Source: Pyrodictium delaneyi | GTDB taxonomy: Archaea; Thermoproteota; Thermoprotei_A; Sulfolobales; Pyrodictiaceae | DNA length: 13,108 nt | Reading direction: 5' to 3' | Assembly: GCA_015661645.1 (NCBI GenBank) | Contig: DQVR01000001.1 | Span: 1 to 13,108 of the forward strand | Part shown: piece by piece, positions 1-6,461 of the stretch | How the letters are laid out: each line of letters begins with the position of its first letter | How positions within the stretch are numbered: position 1 is the stretch's first letter | The notes under the pieces: model-generated | Databases searched by the model: none | Seen by the model: the letters and a program-made list of their open reading frames with translations, nothing else | Told to the model about the DNA's origin: nothing | Translations under genes and position numbers: made by a program

Positions 1-12
1 ATTGGACCACTA

Positions 13-36
13 TTTGTATATAAAAGTATATATTGG
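13..36 (+). promoter_or_regulatory. TATA-like promoter region of vapBC
   Basis: An AT-only run with two overlapping TATA-like cores (around 16-26 and 25-36) lies 60 to 80 bp before the antitoxin start. An archaeal start site about 25 bp downstream would leave a leader of roughly 40-50 nt. The sequence is visible; its promoter role is inferred. The window begins here, so any upstream operator is not seen. Confidence 0.5.
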
Positions 37-84
37 GTTTGCCTTCTCCTCTATACCCGAGCAAGAAGGCAATGAAAACATTAT

Positions 85-90
85 AGGTGA
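85..90 (+). promoter_or_regulatory. Ribosome binding site of vapB (AGGTGA)
   Basis: AGGTGA matches the archaeal anti-Shine-Dalgarno sequence and lies 7 nt before a TTG codon at 98. It fixes the unusual TTG as the likely start. Confidence 0.6.
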
Positions 91-97
91 TTGATCC

Positions 98-319
98 TTG
101 AGCACAGCATCGGCCATCTACGTTCGCGTCCCCCAGGAGCTGCTACAGGAGTTTGATAGAGTAGCCCAGGAGCACGGCCTATCAAGGAGCGAGGCCATTA
201 GAGAGGCTATGAAGCTCTTCATATACTACTCTAAGGCGCCAGACGTCAAGAAACTCCGTGGCATCATAGAAGCTGATATTGAGGCTGAGGAGATCGACAA
301 GTTTGTTCTCCCAGGCTAA
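98..319 (+). CDS. vapB: Ribbon-helix-helix (CopG-type) antitoxin, VapB-like
   Basis: A 73-residue protein with a ribbon-helix-helix DNA-binding fold. The first strand is AIYVRVPQELLQEFDRVA (about 6-23), followed by the turn and second helix GLSRSEAIREAMKLFIYYSK (about 27-46). The alternating V-R-V strand and the SRSEAIREA motif are typical of CopG/VapB regulators. The acidic C-terminal half (about 50-70, ADIEAEEID) would be the toxin-binding tail. It starts with TTG behind a good AGGTGA. The toxin gene follows after 22 bp, so the two form one operon, and such antitoxins usually repress their own promoter together with the toxin. Family assignment is from recognisable motifs; toxin neutralisation is inferred from the pairing. 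Confidence 0.85.
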   Translation: MSTASAIYVRVPQELLQEFDRVAQEHGLSRSEAIREAMKLFIYYSKAPDVKKLRGIIEADIEAEEIDKFVLPG

Positions 320-327
320 AGCGTGAT

Positions 328-334
328 GGAGGTG
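328..334 (+). promoter_or_regulatory. Ribosome binding site of vapC (GGAGGTG)
   Basis: A full GGAGGTG lies 7 nt before the ATG at 342. It is stronger than the antitoxin's site and supports independent translation of the toxin gene within the operon. Confidence 0.65.
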
Positions 335-341
335 TAGCACA

Positions 342-833
342 ATGGTCGGCCCAATACTGGTAGACTCTACAGTACTCATAAGGCTCCTACTAGGCAAGAC
401 TGGTGCAGACTTCGCAGTCAATATATTCAGTCGTGCTGAAGAAGGCAGCGAAGACCTGGTAATACCAAGTACAGCAGTACTCGAGGCTCTCTCCAAGGCT
501 GCTGTGGCTGCTGCGAGCGCTGCCACCGGAGCAAGCGTGGCAGAGAGTATAGAAAAGCTAGCATCCAGCAAGGAAGTGAGAACCAAGGCCTTAGAAGCCG
601 TAGAAAAGCTTGCAGCATACTTATCTCAGCTAAGCAGGACCGGGAGGCTTACAGTCTACACAGTAGGCATGGACGACATAGCAAAGGCAGTGGAGCTGGC
701 AAAGAAGCATGACCTAAGCCTCAGCGATGCAATAACGCTAGCAGTAGCGGAAAAGCTCCGTATACAGAAGATAGCCACGTTCAGCTCCAGGCTACGCAGT
801 ATGGAAGGGTACACATTTATGCCGTCTAGCTAA
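342..833 (+). CDS. vapC: PIN-domain ribonuclease toxin, VapC-like
   Basis: A 163-residue PIN-domain protein, expected to be a metal-dependent endoribonuclease held in check by the upstream antitoxin. Three of the usual acidic residues are visible: D8 in ILVDST, E48 in TAVLEALSK, and D129 in LSLSDAITLAVAEK. The C-terminal strand reads IATFSSRL (144-151), where many VapC proteins have TFD, so the fourth acid appears to be serine. Residues about 52-100 form a long alanine- and lysine-rich helical stretch, making the protein some 25-30 residues longer than an ordinary VapC. The start is ATG behind GGAGGTG. The PIN assignment is firm; activity is less certain given the missing fourth acid. Confidence 0.85.
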   Translation: MVGPILVDSTVLIRLLLGKTGADFAVNIFSRAEEGSEDLVIPSTAVLEALSKAAVAAASAATGASVAESIEKLASSKEVRTKALEAVEKLAAYLSQLSRTGRLTVYTVGMDDIAKAVELAKKHDLSLSDAITLAVAEKLRIQKIATFSSRLRSMEGYTFMPSS

Positions 834-839
834 AACCAG

Positions 840-844
840 TTTTT
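840..844 (+). terminator. Oligo-T transcription stop after vapC
   Basis: TTTTT starts 7 nt after the vapC stop codon, followed by TCTC. Archaeal RNA polymerase tends to stop at such T runs without a hairpin. It lies between converging genes. Assignment is by position only. Confidence 0.4.
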
Positions 845-892
845 CTCGGCATCCGTTGTTGAAGACACATATGGTATCATAATAGTTAGTGC

Positions 893-2194
893 CTACGCTA
901 TATCCACACCTACTCCGAGAGAGATGAGAGCCTCTAAGACACCTGGTGCCGCGTCGTCTATTCTCTCGACGCCCTCTACTACGCCGTCTCCAACCCGGAG
1001 TAGCCTAGCCAATGCAGCTACACAATACGCCGGCTCGCTGCATTCGAGAAGTCTTCTCCTAGGCTCTTTAGGCTCCTCGGCTTTAGCCACGAGTTTGTCG
1101 CTATCGTTCTCGTAGAAGGCACTAACGCCGAGCTGTTGGAGGAACACGTCGAGCTTGTTATCCACTAGGCCTTCTAGTGCTGCAACTCGTAGCCCGCTAA
1201 CAACGAGCCTAGACCATGAAGCAGTATAAGCTATACCGAACAATGTGAAGCCTGGATCATCATGGACGGCTATGACAGTTGAGGCGGGTTCAAACGAGTC
1301 TACACGTATACTGCACGAACTGTTGCTACACTTCCTTTCTACGTTAAATCCTGTAGCTTTTAGCATGTACTCTAGCCCGGATAGGTCCTCGTCCCGATTT
1401 GGTAGGCCTTCGAGTAATATCTCGCCGCCTATGCATGGAGAGGCAAGCGCCATCAATAGAGCTGCTTCATGGATACCCGGCTCTGCTGTTAGCGTCTCTG
1501 AACCATTACTGGCGGGGGTAACTAGCATACCAGTACTGTTTTCTGCTACTTCGAAGCCGGCAAGCCTAAGGGCACGTATCATTGCAGTCATTCTCTTTGC
1601 GCCTCTAACTCCAGTGCCATATGTTATTAGCCTGCCACCGCCTGCCGCGGCGAGCGCGGCAACGACGCCGGCAGCTATAAAGCCGGGTGGACTATACAGC
1701 CTGGCTATACGCCCGCGAGGGCTATACGCACTAGGCTCAACTACTACTAGCCTTGAGAGGCTCCCGCCGGGCCATGCCCGTCCACCTACTGCTATCACTG
1801 CTTCTATTACGTGTCTCACGCTAAGCGGTATTATGTGTTCGCTAGCACCTCTAACAACTAGCTGGCCTCCCGGCGGTAGGCGTACAGCAGCCAGTGGAGC
1901 TACTAGACCCGGCGCGAGCAGGCCACATGAAGTGTCGATAGTAATCCTGGCCTGGGCTTGGCTTTCATCCTCCTGCAGTGATACACGTGTTGAAGAGACC
2001 CAGTCAACGCGATAACCTAGTCCCTGTAACGCCCTAAGGAGGCCACGAATGCACCTACTCTCCCGTCTAACATTGTCTACTTCGCCACCTCCACGAACAG
2101 CCACGGTGACGATCTTAACCATTGAGTCCCATAGAGATGGCGTGGCTCGCACTGAACCTGAGGCGTTACTGCACTCGACGATCCTAGCCCGCAT
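893..2194 (-). CDS. EPSP synthase-fold protein lacking the active-site residues
   Basis: A 433-residue protein that reads as six successive repeats of the EPSP synthase/enolpyruvyl transferase type, at about 27-74, 86-152, 166-226, 236-298, 309-370 and 385-432. Repeat 3 (AAGVVAALAAAGGGRLITYG then MIRALRLAGFEV) and repeat 5 (DPGFTLFGIAYTAS then SGLRVAALEGLV) line up in order and length with 3-phosphoshikimate 1-carboxyvinyltransferase. The catalytic motifs are missing: no PSKS..R in the shortened first repeat, no KESDR after LRV in repeat 5, and neither DHR nor KS in repeat 6. The normal reaction is therefore unlikely. ATG at 2194 has only a weak GGGGACT upstream; an ATG at 2122 (MVKIVTVAV) would drop 24 residues with no repeat similarity. 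It stands alone on this strand. RtcA-type cyclases share the fold but fit less well. Confidence 0.6.
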   Translation of the reverse strand: MRARIVECSNASGSVRATPSLWDSMVKIVTVAVRGGGEVDNVRRESRCIRGLLRALQGLGYRVDWVSSTRVSLQEDESQAQARITIDTSCGLLAPGLVAPLAAVRLPPGGQLVVRGASEHIIPLSVRHVIEAVIAVGGRAWPGGSLSRLVVVEPSAYSPRGRIARLYSPPGFIAAGVVAALAAAGGGRLITYGTGVRGAKRMTAMIRALRLAGFEVAENSTGMLVTPASNGSETLTAEPGIHEAALLMALASPCIGGEILLEGLPNRDEDLSGLEYMLKATGFNVERKCSNSSCSIRVDSFEPASTVIAVHDDPGFTLFGIAYTASWSRLVVSGLRVAALEGLVDNKLDVFLQQLGVSAFYENDSDKLVAKAEEPKEPRRRLLECSEPAYCVAALARLLRVGDGVVEGVERIDDAAPGVLEALISLGVGVDIA

Positions 2195-2221
2195 ACCATA
2201 GTCCCCGCCATGTAGTGCTGT

Positions 2222-2300
2222 GGGTCAGGGCGCGAAACCGTCCACACCGACCCGTACGAGTCTTCGGAGGGCAACCGTAAGGGCCCAGCTCATCATTCCC
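2222..2300 (-). ncRNA. Candidate C/D box sRNA, predicted 16S rRNA methylation guide
   Basis: On the minus strand a perfect C box ATGATGA (plus 2290-2296) is followed 61 nt later by D box CTGA (2225-2228). The two can form a kink-turn with a 3-nt bulge and a GGG/CCC terminal stem (2298-2300 with 2222-2224). A C' box GTGTGGA (2241-2247, 5 of 7 to consensus) ends exactly 12 nt before the D box. The 12-nt guide is complementary to GGCGCGAAACCG, continuing to GTCC. A degenerate D' (CCGA, 2264-2267) has upstream sequence complementary to GGGCAACCGT. From memory both targets resemble adjacent segments of crenarchaeal 16S rRNA. A TATA-like CCATAATAAC (2339-2330) lies at a suitable distance. It is somewhat longer than usual. 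Boxes are seen; function is inferred. Confidence 0.6.
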
Positions 2301-2329
2301 GGGGACAGTTGCTATAGCCACTAGAAGGC

Positions 2330-2339
2330 GTTATTATGG
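2330..2339 (-). promoter_or_regulatory. TATA-like box for the sRNA candidate and/or EPSPS-like gene
   Basis: The minus strand reads CCATAATAAC. Its centre lies about 38 bp before the C box of the sRNA candidate, so a start around 2307 would give an RNA beginning just before the terminal stem. It could also drive the EPSPS-like gene with a leader of about 110 nt containing the sRNA. Confidence 0.35.
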
Positions 2340-2402
2340 TAACTCATTTACCCGAGATACGGGGAAACTCGAGAGGGTCGGTGATGGGACTCCTCTTCAT
2401 AG

Positions 2403-2432
2403 CCCTTCTAGAAGGGGGCTCGTGGAGCCCCC
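2403..2432. repeat. Two overlapping inverted repeats (alternative hairpins)
   Basis: CCCTTCTAGAAGGG (2403-2416) is a perfect palindrome. It shares three G residues with the left arm of a second perfect inverted repeat, GGGGGCTC (2414-2421), loop GTG, GAGCCCCC (2425-2432). As RNA the two helices exclude each other in part. Function unknown. Confidence 0.6.
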
Positions 2433-2500
2433 AGCCCTCATCCCCACTCGGTAGCGCTTAGAGGCGCCTAGTGTCAGCAATAACCGGTAGATCAAGGCTC

Positions 2501-2510
2501 CACTATATAT
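2501..2510 (+). promoter_or_regulatory. TATA-like box of the FkbM-type gene
   Basis: CACTATATAT is the only AT-rich block shortly before the gene. Transcription starting about 25 bp downstream would give a leader of roughly 40 nt to the TTG at 2576. Confidence 0.5.
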
Positions 2511-2575
2511 GCTGGCCCGTGGGGACGGCTAGGTAGAAGGGAGCTATACTGGTCGACGGCTGTGGCGGGAGAGTC

Positions 2576-3433
2576 TTGGGCCGGGATACATTGTGTGATA
2601 AGGGCGCCGCCGAGATAAGAGACGACAAGTACCTTGCATGGCTTGTGGCCTCGTCCAGGGGCTGTATAGGAAGCGAGATGGCGGAGCAGCTGCTCGATGC
2701 TACTATCCATGGATGCAAGGGTGAGCTAGAGATAAAGCTTGGAGAAGCAACCTTCATGGTGCCGTGCAGCCAGCTGCCAGAGGCGTGGGCTAATCTACTA
2801 CACATCTACTGTATTAACGACTACCAAGTGGGCTCACTTGTCAGTATTGAACCGGGCAACACAGTGGTCGATGGAGGAGCCTATCTGGGCTTCTTTACGG
2901 TAAGGGCAGCACTTGCTATGCAGCGTGATGGGCTAGTTATAGCAGTTGAGCCAAACCCTCTTGCAAGGAGAGCACTATACAGGAACCTGGAACTGAATAT
3001 GCTTGAGAACGTGGCGCGTGTTGACCCACGGGCACTAAGCGGGTGTGAATACTGTATCCGGAAAATATACGTAACCGAGCCGTGGGTCAACACTACTACG
3101 TACTCGTACTATGTGGACATGATGGGTAATGAACTAGTGAAAACATTATCTATTCCTGCTATAGGCTTAAAGAAACTACTTGCAGACCACGGTGTCGGCT
3201 TCATAGACCTTCTTAAGCTCGACATAGAGGGGGCGGAACAGGAAGTCCTAGAACACGCTGTAGAAGGCGGTGTATTGACGCCTAGCGCAGTTAGGCAGGT
3301 AATAGTGGAGGTTCATCCTCCATTCACAGACCCTGCTGGCATAGAGGCTCTCCTGCGCGACCAAGGATACAAGACAATAAGGAAAGTGCTTGGAGCTAAG
3401 TGGATGCAAGCTATAGTCATAGGCGTGTCCTAG
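2576..3433 (+). CDS. FkbM-family SAM-dependent methyltransferase
   Basis: A 285-residue protein with a class I methyltransferase core of the FkbM type. Motif I is VVDGGAYLGFFT (97-108), the acidic residue that binds the SAM ribose is in IAVEPNP (E125), and the family hallmark LLKLDIEGAE is at 212-221, followed by VIVEVHPP (242-249). The first 90 residues form an N-terminal part without a clear match, containing several cysteines. FkbM enzymes O-methylate varied substrates, including antibiotics and sugars or glycans; nothing nearby shows the substrate. The TTG start is preceded by GGGAG at 2567-2571, only 4 nt away, and the frame closes at a TAG at 2534-2536, so the start cannot be much further upstream. 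It is a single gene, converging on the ABC transporter operon. Confidence 0.8.
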   Translation: MGRDTLCDKGAAEIRDDKYLAWLVASSRGCIGSEMAEQLLDATIHGCKGELEIKLGEATFMVPCSQLPEAWANLLHIYCINDYQVGSLVSIEPGNTVVDGGAYLGFFTVRAALAMQRDGLVIAVEPNPLARRALYRNLELNMLENVARVDPRALSGCEYCIRKIYVTEPWVNTTTYSYYVDMMGNELVKTLSIPAIGLKKLLADHGVGFIDLLKLDIEGAEQEVLEHAVEGGVLTPSAVRQVIVEVHPPFTDPAGIEALLRDQGYKTIRKVLGAKWMQAIVIGVS

Positions 3434-3486
3434 TGTCCACGCAGCTGGCTCTAGAAGGTCAGCACGGCCTCCTTGCTCATCCCGGC

Positions 3487-3518
3487 GCCGCGGCTAAGTA
3501 GCGGCAGCCGGTCACCGG
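3487..3518. repeat. GC-rich inverted repeats between converging genes
   Basis: GCCGC (3487-3491) can pair with GCGGC (3501-3505), directly followed by the palindrome CCGGTCACCGG (3508-3518). They lie in the 148-bp gap between the FkbM gene and the ABC permease, where both transcripts end. No T run is close, so a terminator role is uncertain. Confidence 0.4.
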
Positions 3519-3581
3519 GGGTTCATCTAGGGGGTCTAGACTAGCGCTTGCATCATCCCGTATAACCGGCTATGCGACGCC

Positions 3582-4796
3582 CTAGTCCTGTTTTACTAGT
3601 CTCTCTGGCTTGTATAGGCGCGCCGTAACAGCCACAGAGACAAAGGCTAATGCGACTATTACTAGGGTATGCGTGAGTGCTACCCTAGTATCGCCTAGCG
3701 CATAACTCTCGATAGCTTGTGCAGTATGCGTGTACGGTATGGTATAAAGTAGTAGTCTAATCCAAGTTGGCAGCGTGCTTATGTCTACAAACAGTATGGA
3801 GAAGAACACCATGACGGCAGTCCCGGTCACGATGCTCGCTGTCAGCGTGGCAGCCCTCTGCCCCGGGACGAGCATGGTGACTAGCATTGTTGTAGCGGCT
3901 GTAACCATTACCGCCAGAGCTACTTGCGCTGCGTGGAAGGCTATAAGACTAGGACCGACGGCTGCTGAGACAGTCTTAACGTAGGCTACAACGGCTATAG
4001 TGTCTAGCCCGCCAGCTATAAGCGCCGCGGTCATTGAACCCAGAGTTTTACCGAGCACAAGCTCAGTACCCGTGAGCGGTGTTATCACGAGCAGCTCGCC
4101 GGTACCGCGTACACGCTCCCGAGTTATAGAGTCGGCAACAGCTATGGCCGCAGGATTGAGTATAAAGAACACAGAGAATGCTAGAAACCTCGCAACTGTT
4201 GCTCGTTCCTCTAGCTCCGGTGTAGCCCGCTGCCCGGCCTTCGTGACTGTCTCAGAGACTACCCTCAGAGGGTGGAGCACATACTCAGCTTCGACGTGCC
4301 TACCCGCTAGGCTCGCTAGGGTTTTAACCCGCTGTAGGGCAATGTCCTGGGAGAACCCGCTCATCACGCTATATGCCAGTTGTATAGCCTCGTCGGCTGC
4401 AGGGTTTCCCACAACCCGGTAGACCTTCACGACGATGGGTGCATCAATACTGGTAGCGTTCCTGCTAAACCCGTCCGGGATAAGTATAGCAGCTACCGCT
4501 TGTTCTGGCGGAGTGCAGCCGGGCCCGCGCCCTAGTATAGCGTTAAACCCCGGACTCTCGTTAAAAGCGCTATAGAGTCTAGAGGCCAGCTCCCTGGCGG
4601 GCATGCCTTCGTCGCATACGACTATGGCTACAAGCGCGGCCTGCTGGGTCTTGAGCCCGGTTACGAGAAGTCCTAGGAGAGGGAACAAGAATGCCGATAT
4701 CATCATTAACGCTAGGCTACGGCGGTCACGTAGCAGCTCTAGAGCCTCCTTCTTAACGAGTACTGCCAGGCGATAACCAAGCGGGAAACCAGGCAT
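3582..4796 (-). CDS. ABC-2 type transporter permease (exporter membrane subunit)
   Basis: A 404-residue membrane protein with the layout of ABC-2 permeases such as NatB. It has a cytoplasmic start with KKEALELLRDRRSL (15-28), one membrane helix (about 28-48), a large extracytoplasmic domain (about 50-200) with two cysteines (C61, C94), then five helices (about 202-221, 253-275, 284-308, 316-337 and 374-393). The segment ITRERVRGTGELLVITPLTG (224-243) after helix 2 is the usual contact with the ATPase. The ATG at 4796 follows GAGGGG (4805-4810) by 8 nt. It is the last gene of a three-gene minus-strand operon, 30 bp after the ATPase, with which it should form an export complex. The cargo cannot be read from sequence; sodium, drug or lipid export are all possible. 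Confidence 0.85.
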   Translation of the reverse strand: MPGFPLGYRLAVLVKKEALELLRDRRSLALMMISAFLFPLLGLLVTGLKTQQAALVAIVVCDEGMPARELASRLYSAFNESPGFNAILGRGPGCTPPEQAVAAILIPDGFSRNATSIDAPIVVKVYRVVGNPAADEAIQLAYSVMSGFSQDIALQRVKTLASLAGRHVEAEYVLHPLRVVSETVTKAGQRATPELEERATVARFLAFSVFFILNPAAIAVADSITRERVRGTGELLVITPLTGTELVLGKTLGSMTAALIAGGLDTIAVVAYVKTVSAAVGPSLIAFHAAQVALAVMVTAATTMLVTMLVPGQRAATLTASIVTGTAVMVFFSILFVDISTLPTWIRLLLYTIPYTHTAQAIESYALGDTRVALTHTLVIVALAFVSVAVTARLYKPERLVKQD

Positions 4797-4804
4797 ACTC
4801 AGCG

Positions 4805-4810
4805 CCCCTC
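4805..4810 (-). promoter_or_regulatory. Ribosome binding site of the ABC permease (GAGGGG)
   Basis: GAGGGG on the minus strand, 8 nt before ATG 4796, in the short gap after the ATPase stop codon. It supports the chosen start. Confidence 0.55.
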
Positions 4811-4826
4811 TAACCCGGCCTGCTCC

Positions 4827-5600
4827 CTACCGCTGCCGCGGAACAGCCTTAACAAAAGCCTCCTCTAGGTCTCTAGCACCATACTTCTGTATCAGCTCGT
4901 CCGGCCGCCCCTCGTCAACGATCTTGCCCTCGGCTATGAAGGCCACTTTATCAGCTATCCTCTCGACCTCGAGCATGTTATGACTAGTAACCAGAACAGC
5001 GCGCCCCTCCTCGGCTGCGCGTCTTATAAGCTGGCGTATGCGGACAGCACTGTAGACGTCTAGCCCCGAGGTGGGCTCGTCAAGGACCAGGAACGGGGTG
5101 TTAAGAGCAAGAGCTAGCGCTAGTAACAACTTTCTCTTCATACCCTTGCTGTAGCCCTCAACCGGCCTAGTAAGCGCCTCGCCAAGCCCTGTCAACGCAG
5201 CGGCCCGCTCAACGACACGCCTAGTCTCGCCTGGGTCCCCGGTATAGAGGCCAGCATAAAACCATAGGTGCTCGTAGCCTGTAAGCCGTGGGTAGACAGC
5301 GGTCTCTTCGGGGACATACGCGGCTAGGCCATGTGCTCCTCTACCAGTGTAGGGATTAACGCCGCATATTCTCACATGGCCGGCATCGGGCCTATATATC
5401 CCTAGTATCATGCGTATAGTTGTTGTCTTCCCCGCGCCATTGGGGCCTATAAGGGCGAAGACAGAGCCCGGGCCTATACGCAGCGAAATAGGGCCTATCA
5501 TAGGGCCCCTCTTGAACTTCTTTACAAGCCCCTCCGCTACGAGCACGTCGCTGCTGCAGCGGCTGTGCAGCTGCAAAAGACTCAGCCTCGCTCCAAACAC
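4827..5600 (-). CDS. ABC transporter ATP-binding protein (ABC-2 exporter ATPase)
   Basis: A 257-residue nucleotide-binding subunit with Walker A GPNGAGKT (52-59), signature YSKGMKRKL (150-158, with SKGM in place of the usual SGGQ, common in ABC-2 exporters), Walker B LVLDEP (171-176), D-loop SGLD (178-181) and switch histidine in SHNML (H207). The Q-loop position reads VPEE (97-100), a frequent variant in this class. It hydrolyses ATP at the inner membrane face to power the permease encoded 30 bp downstream. The GTG at 5600 lies one base after the stop of the MBL-fold gene and has no clear ribosome site. A GTG at 5546 would give VLVAEGLVKKF, a more typical beginning for the family, and remove 18 residues of no similarity. 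Function is firm; the start is not. Confidence 0.9.
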   Translation of the reverse strand: MFGARLSLLQLHSRCSSDVLVAEGLVKKFKRGPMIGPISLRIGPGSVFALIGPNGAGKTTTIRMILGIYRPDAGHVRICGVNPYTGRGAHGLAAYVPEETAVYPRLTGYEHLWFYAGLYTGDPGETRRVVERAAALTGLGEALTRPVEGYSKGMKRKLLLALALALNTPFLVLDEPTSGLDVYSAVRIRQLIRRAAEEGRAVLVTSHNMLEVERIADKVAFIAEGKIVDEGRPDELIQKYGARDLEEAFVKAVPRQR

Positions 5601-5601
5601 C

Positions 5602-6267
5602 CTAGCTAGGCGGTGCTAGGACGGCTATGGTCTTCTCCTCCGGTATATCCTCCTGCGATAGTTCAACAGTATTGGAGTCTAGGCGCACCACGCGCCACTT
5701 CTTAGCGTAGCGTAGAAGAGTGTCAAGGGGCTCTAAAGGGAGCTGCATGCCGGGAAGCCAATAATGCATGGGTATCACTATCCGCGCGCTAAGCGCCTCA
5801 GCAACCTCCAGTGCCTGGCGTGGATGTAGAGTATAGACACCGCCAGCAGGCACTAGCGCAACATCTACTCTACCTATCTTGTTAACCTCTTCCTCCTCGA
5901 GCACGCGGCCCAAATCACTTAGATGAACTATGCTGATGCTCTCCACCTCTACACGGTATGCGGTGACAAACCCTCGGATACGCCCCCCGAACTCGTCATG
6001 AGGGAGCCTAATGCCCTTAACCCTGAATGGTCCTAGCTCGAACTCCCCGGTCCTCTCCCGTATAACAGTGGTGCTTCCGCTAGATACCATCTCTATAGCG
6101 TTGTGGTCGTAGTGCTCGTGTGTAACCAGGACATAGTCTGCTGTCACCCTGGGCGCCGTGAAGCCGACACCCAGGCTACCCCCGTCGTGGGGGTCTATTA
6201 CCAGCTTCTTACCGGCCGCCTCTATCTCGAAGCAGGCATGCAGCCACCATCTCAGCTTCAGCGCCAT
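5602..6267 (-). CDS. Metallo-beta-lactamase-fold metal-dependent hydrolase (UPF0173-like)
   Basis: A 221-residue MBL-fold protein of the small group resembling UPF0173 and UlaG-type hydrolases. The metal-binding motif THEHYDH (49-55) supplies H50, H52, D54 and H55. Further ligand candidates are H90 (LPHDE), H115/D118 (VHLSDLG) and H168 (IPMHYW). An N-terminal WLHACFEI strand (8-15) followed by VIDPHDGG (23-30) is typical of this group. It probably binds two zinc or similar ions and hydrolyses a phosphoester, lactone or amide bond in the cytoplasm; the substrate is unknown. It is the first gene of the operon with the ABC exporter, separated from the ATPase by one base, so it is likely made together with the transporter. 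The ATG start has only a weak GGCGTG nearby. Confidence 0.8.
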   Translation of the reverse strand: MALKLRWWLHACFEIEAAGKKLVIDPHDGGSLGVGFTAPRVTADYVLVTHEHYDHNAIEMVSSGSTTVIRERTGEFELGPFRVKGIRLPHDEFGGRIRGFVTAYRVEVESISIVHLSDLGRVLEEEEVNKIGRVDVALVPAGGVYTLHPRQALEVAEALSARIVIPMHYWLPGMQLPLEPLDTLLRYAKKWRVVRLDSNTVELSQEDIPEEKTIAVLAPPS

Positions 6268-6448
6268 AGCACGCCTTACCCGTAGTACCAGCCTGGTCTA
6301 GCTCCGGGGCATTAAGTAGTCTGTCAAAATAGGACATGCAGGTATCGTAGCCAGGGAAGTACATGTATCTCAACGGGTGGACAGAAGTATACTTGGGTTA
6401 TGGGGCGTAGAAACAGTGTTCGCTTAGTGGCCTAGAGTCTAGGGAGGG

Positions 6449-6454
6449 ATAAAA
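6449..6454 (-). terminator. Oligo-T stop after the winged-helix gene
   Basis: The minus strand reads TTTTAT beginning 8 nt after the TGA of the 6462-7043 gene. A short T run in this place is consistent with archaeal termination, separating that gene from the MBL-ABC operon 180 bp further on. Confidence 0.35.
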
Positions 6455-6461
6455 CGGTGCA

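Larger units (their letters stand above)
2195..2575. other. 381-bp intergenic region between divergent genes
   Basis: No credible protein gene is seen here. The part next to the EPSPS-like gene (2222-2300) holds a C/D box sRNA candidate on the minus strand, with a TATA-like box at about 2330-2339. The middle (2340-2480) is GC-rich and full of inverted repeats, including a 14-bp palindrome and an 8-bp hairpin. The right end (2501-2510) holds a TATA-like box for the FkbM gene. Short ORFs across it lack a ribosome site and recognisable sequence. Confidence 0.6.

Noticed and set aside
1245..2015. Long plus-strand ORF (256 codons) opposite the EPSPS-like gene
   Set aside because: Serine/proline/alanine-rich composition typical of an antisense shadow, no ribosome site, and the opposite frame shows a clear repeat fold.
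3434..3581. GC-rich gap containing GGTTCATC, checked as a tRNA
   Set aside because: No acceptor stem, D-arm or anticodon stem can be formed around it; no tRNA was found anywhere in the window.
4361..4371. Perfect C box (GTGATGA) on the minus strand in the permease gene
   Set aside because: It lies inside a conserved coding region with no matching C', D or stem; such 7-mers are expected a few times by chance in 13 kb.
4000..4422. Plus-strand ORF within the ABC permease gene
   Set aside because: Low-complexity shadow of a well-supported membrane protein gene.
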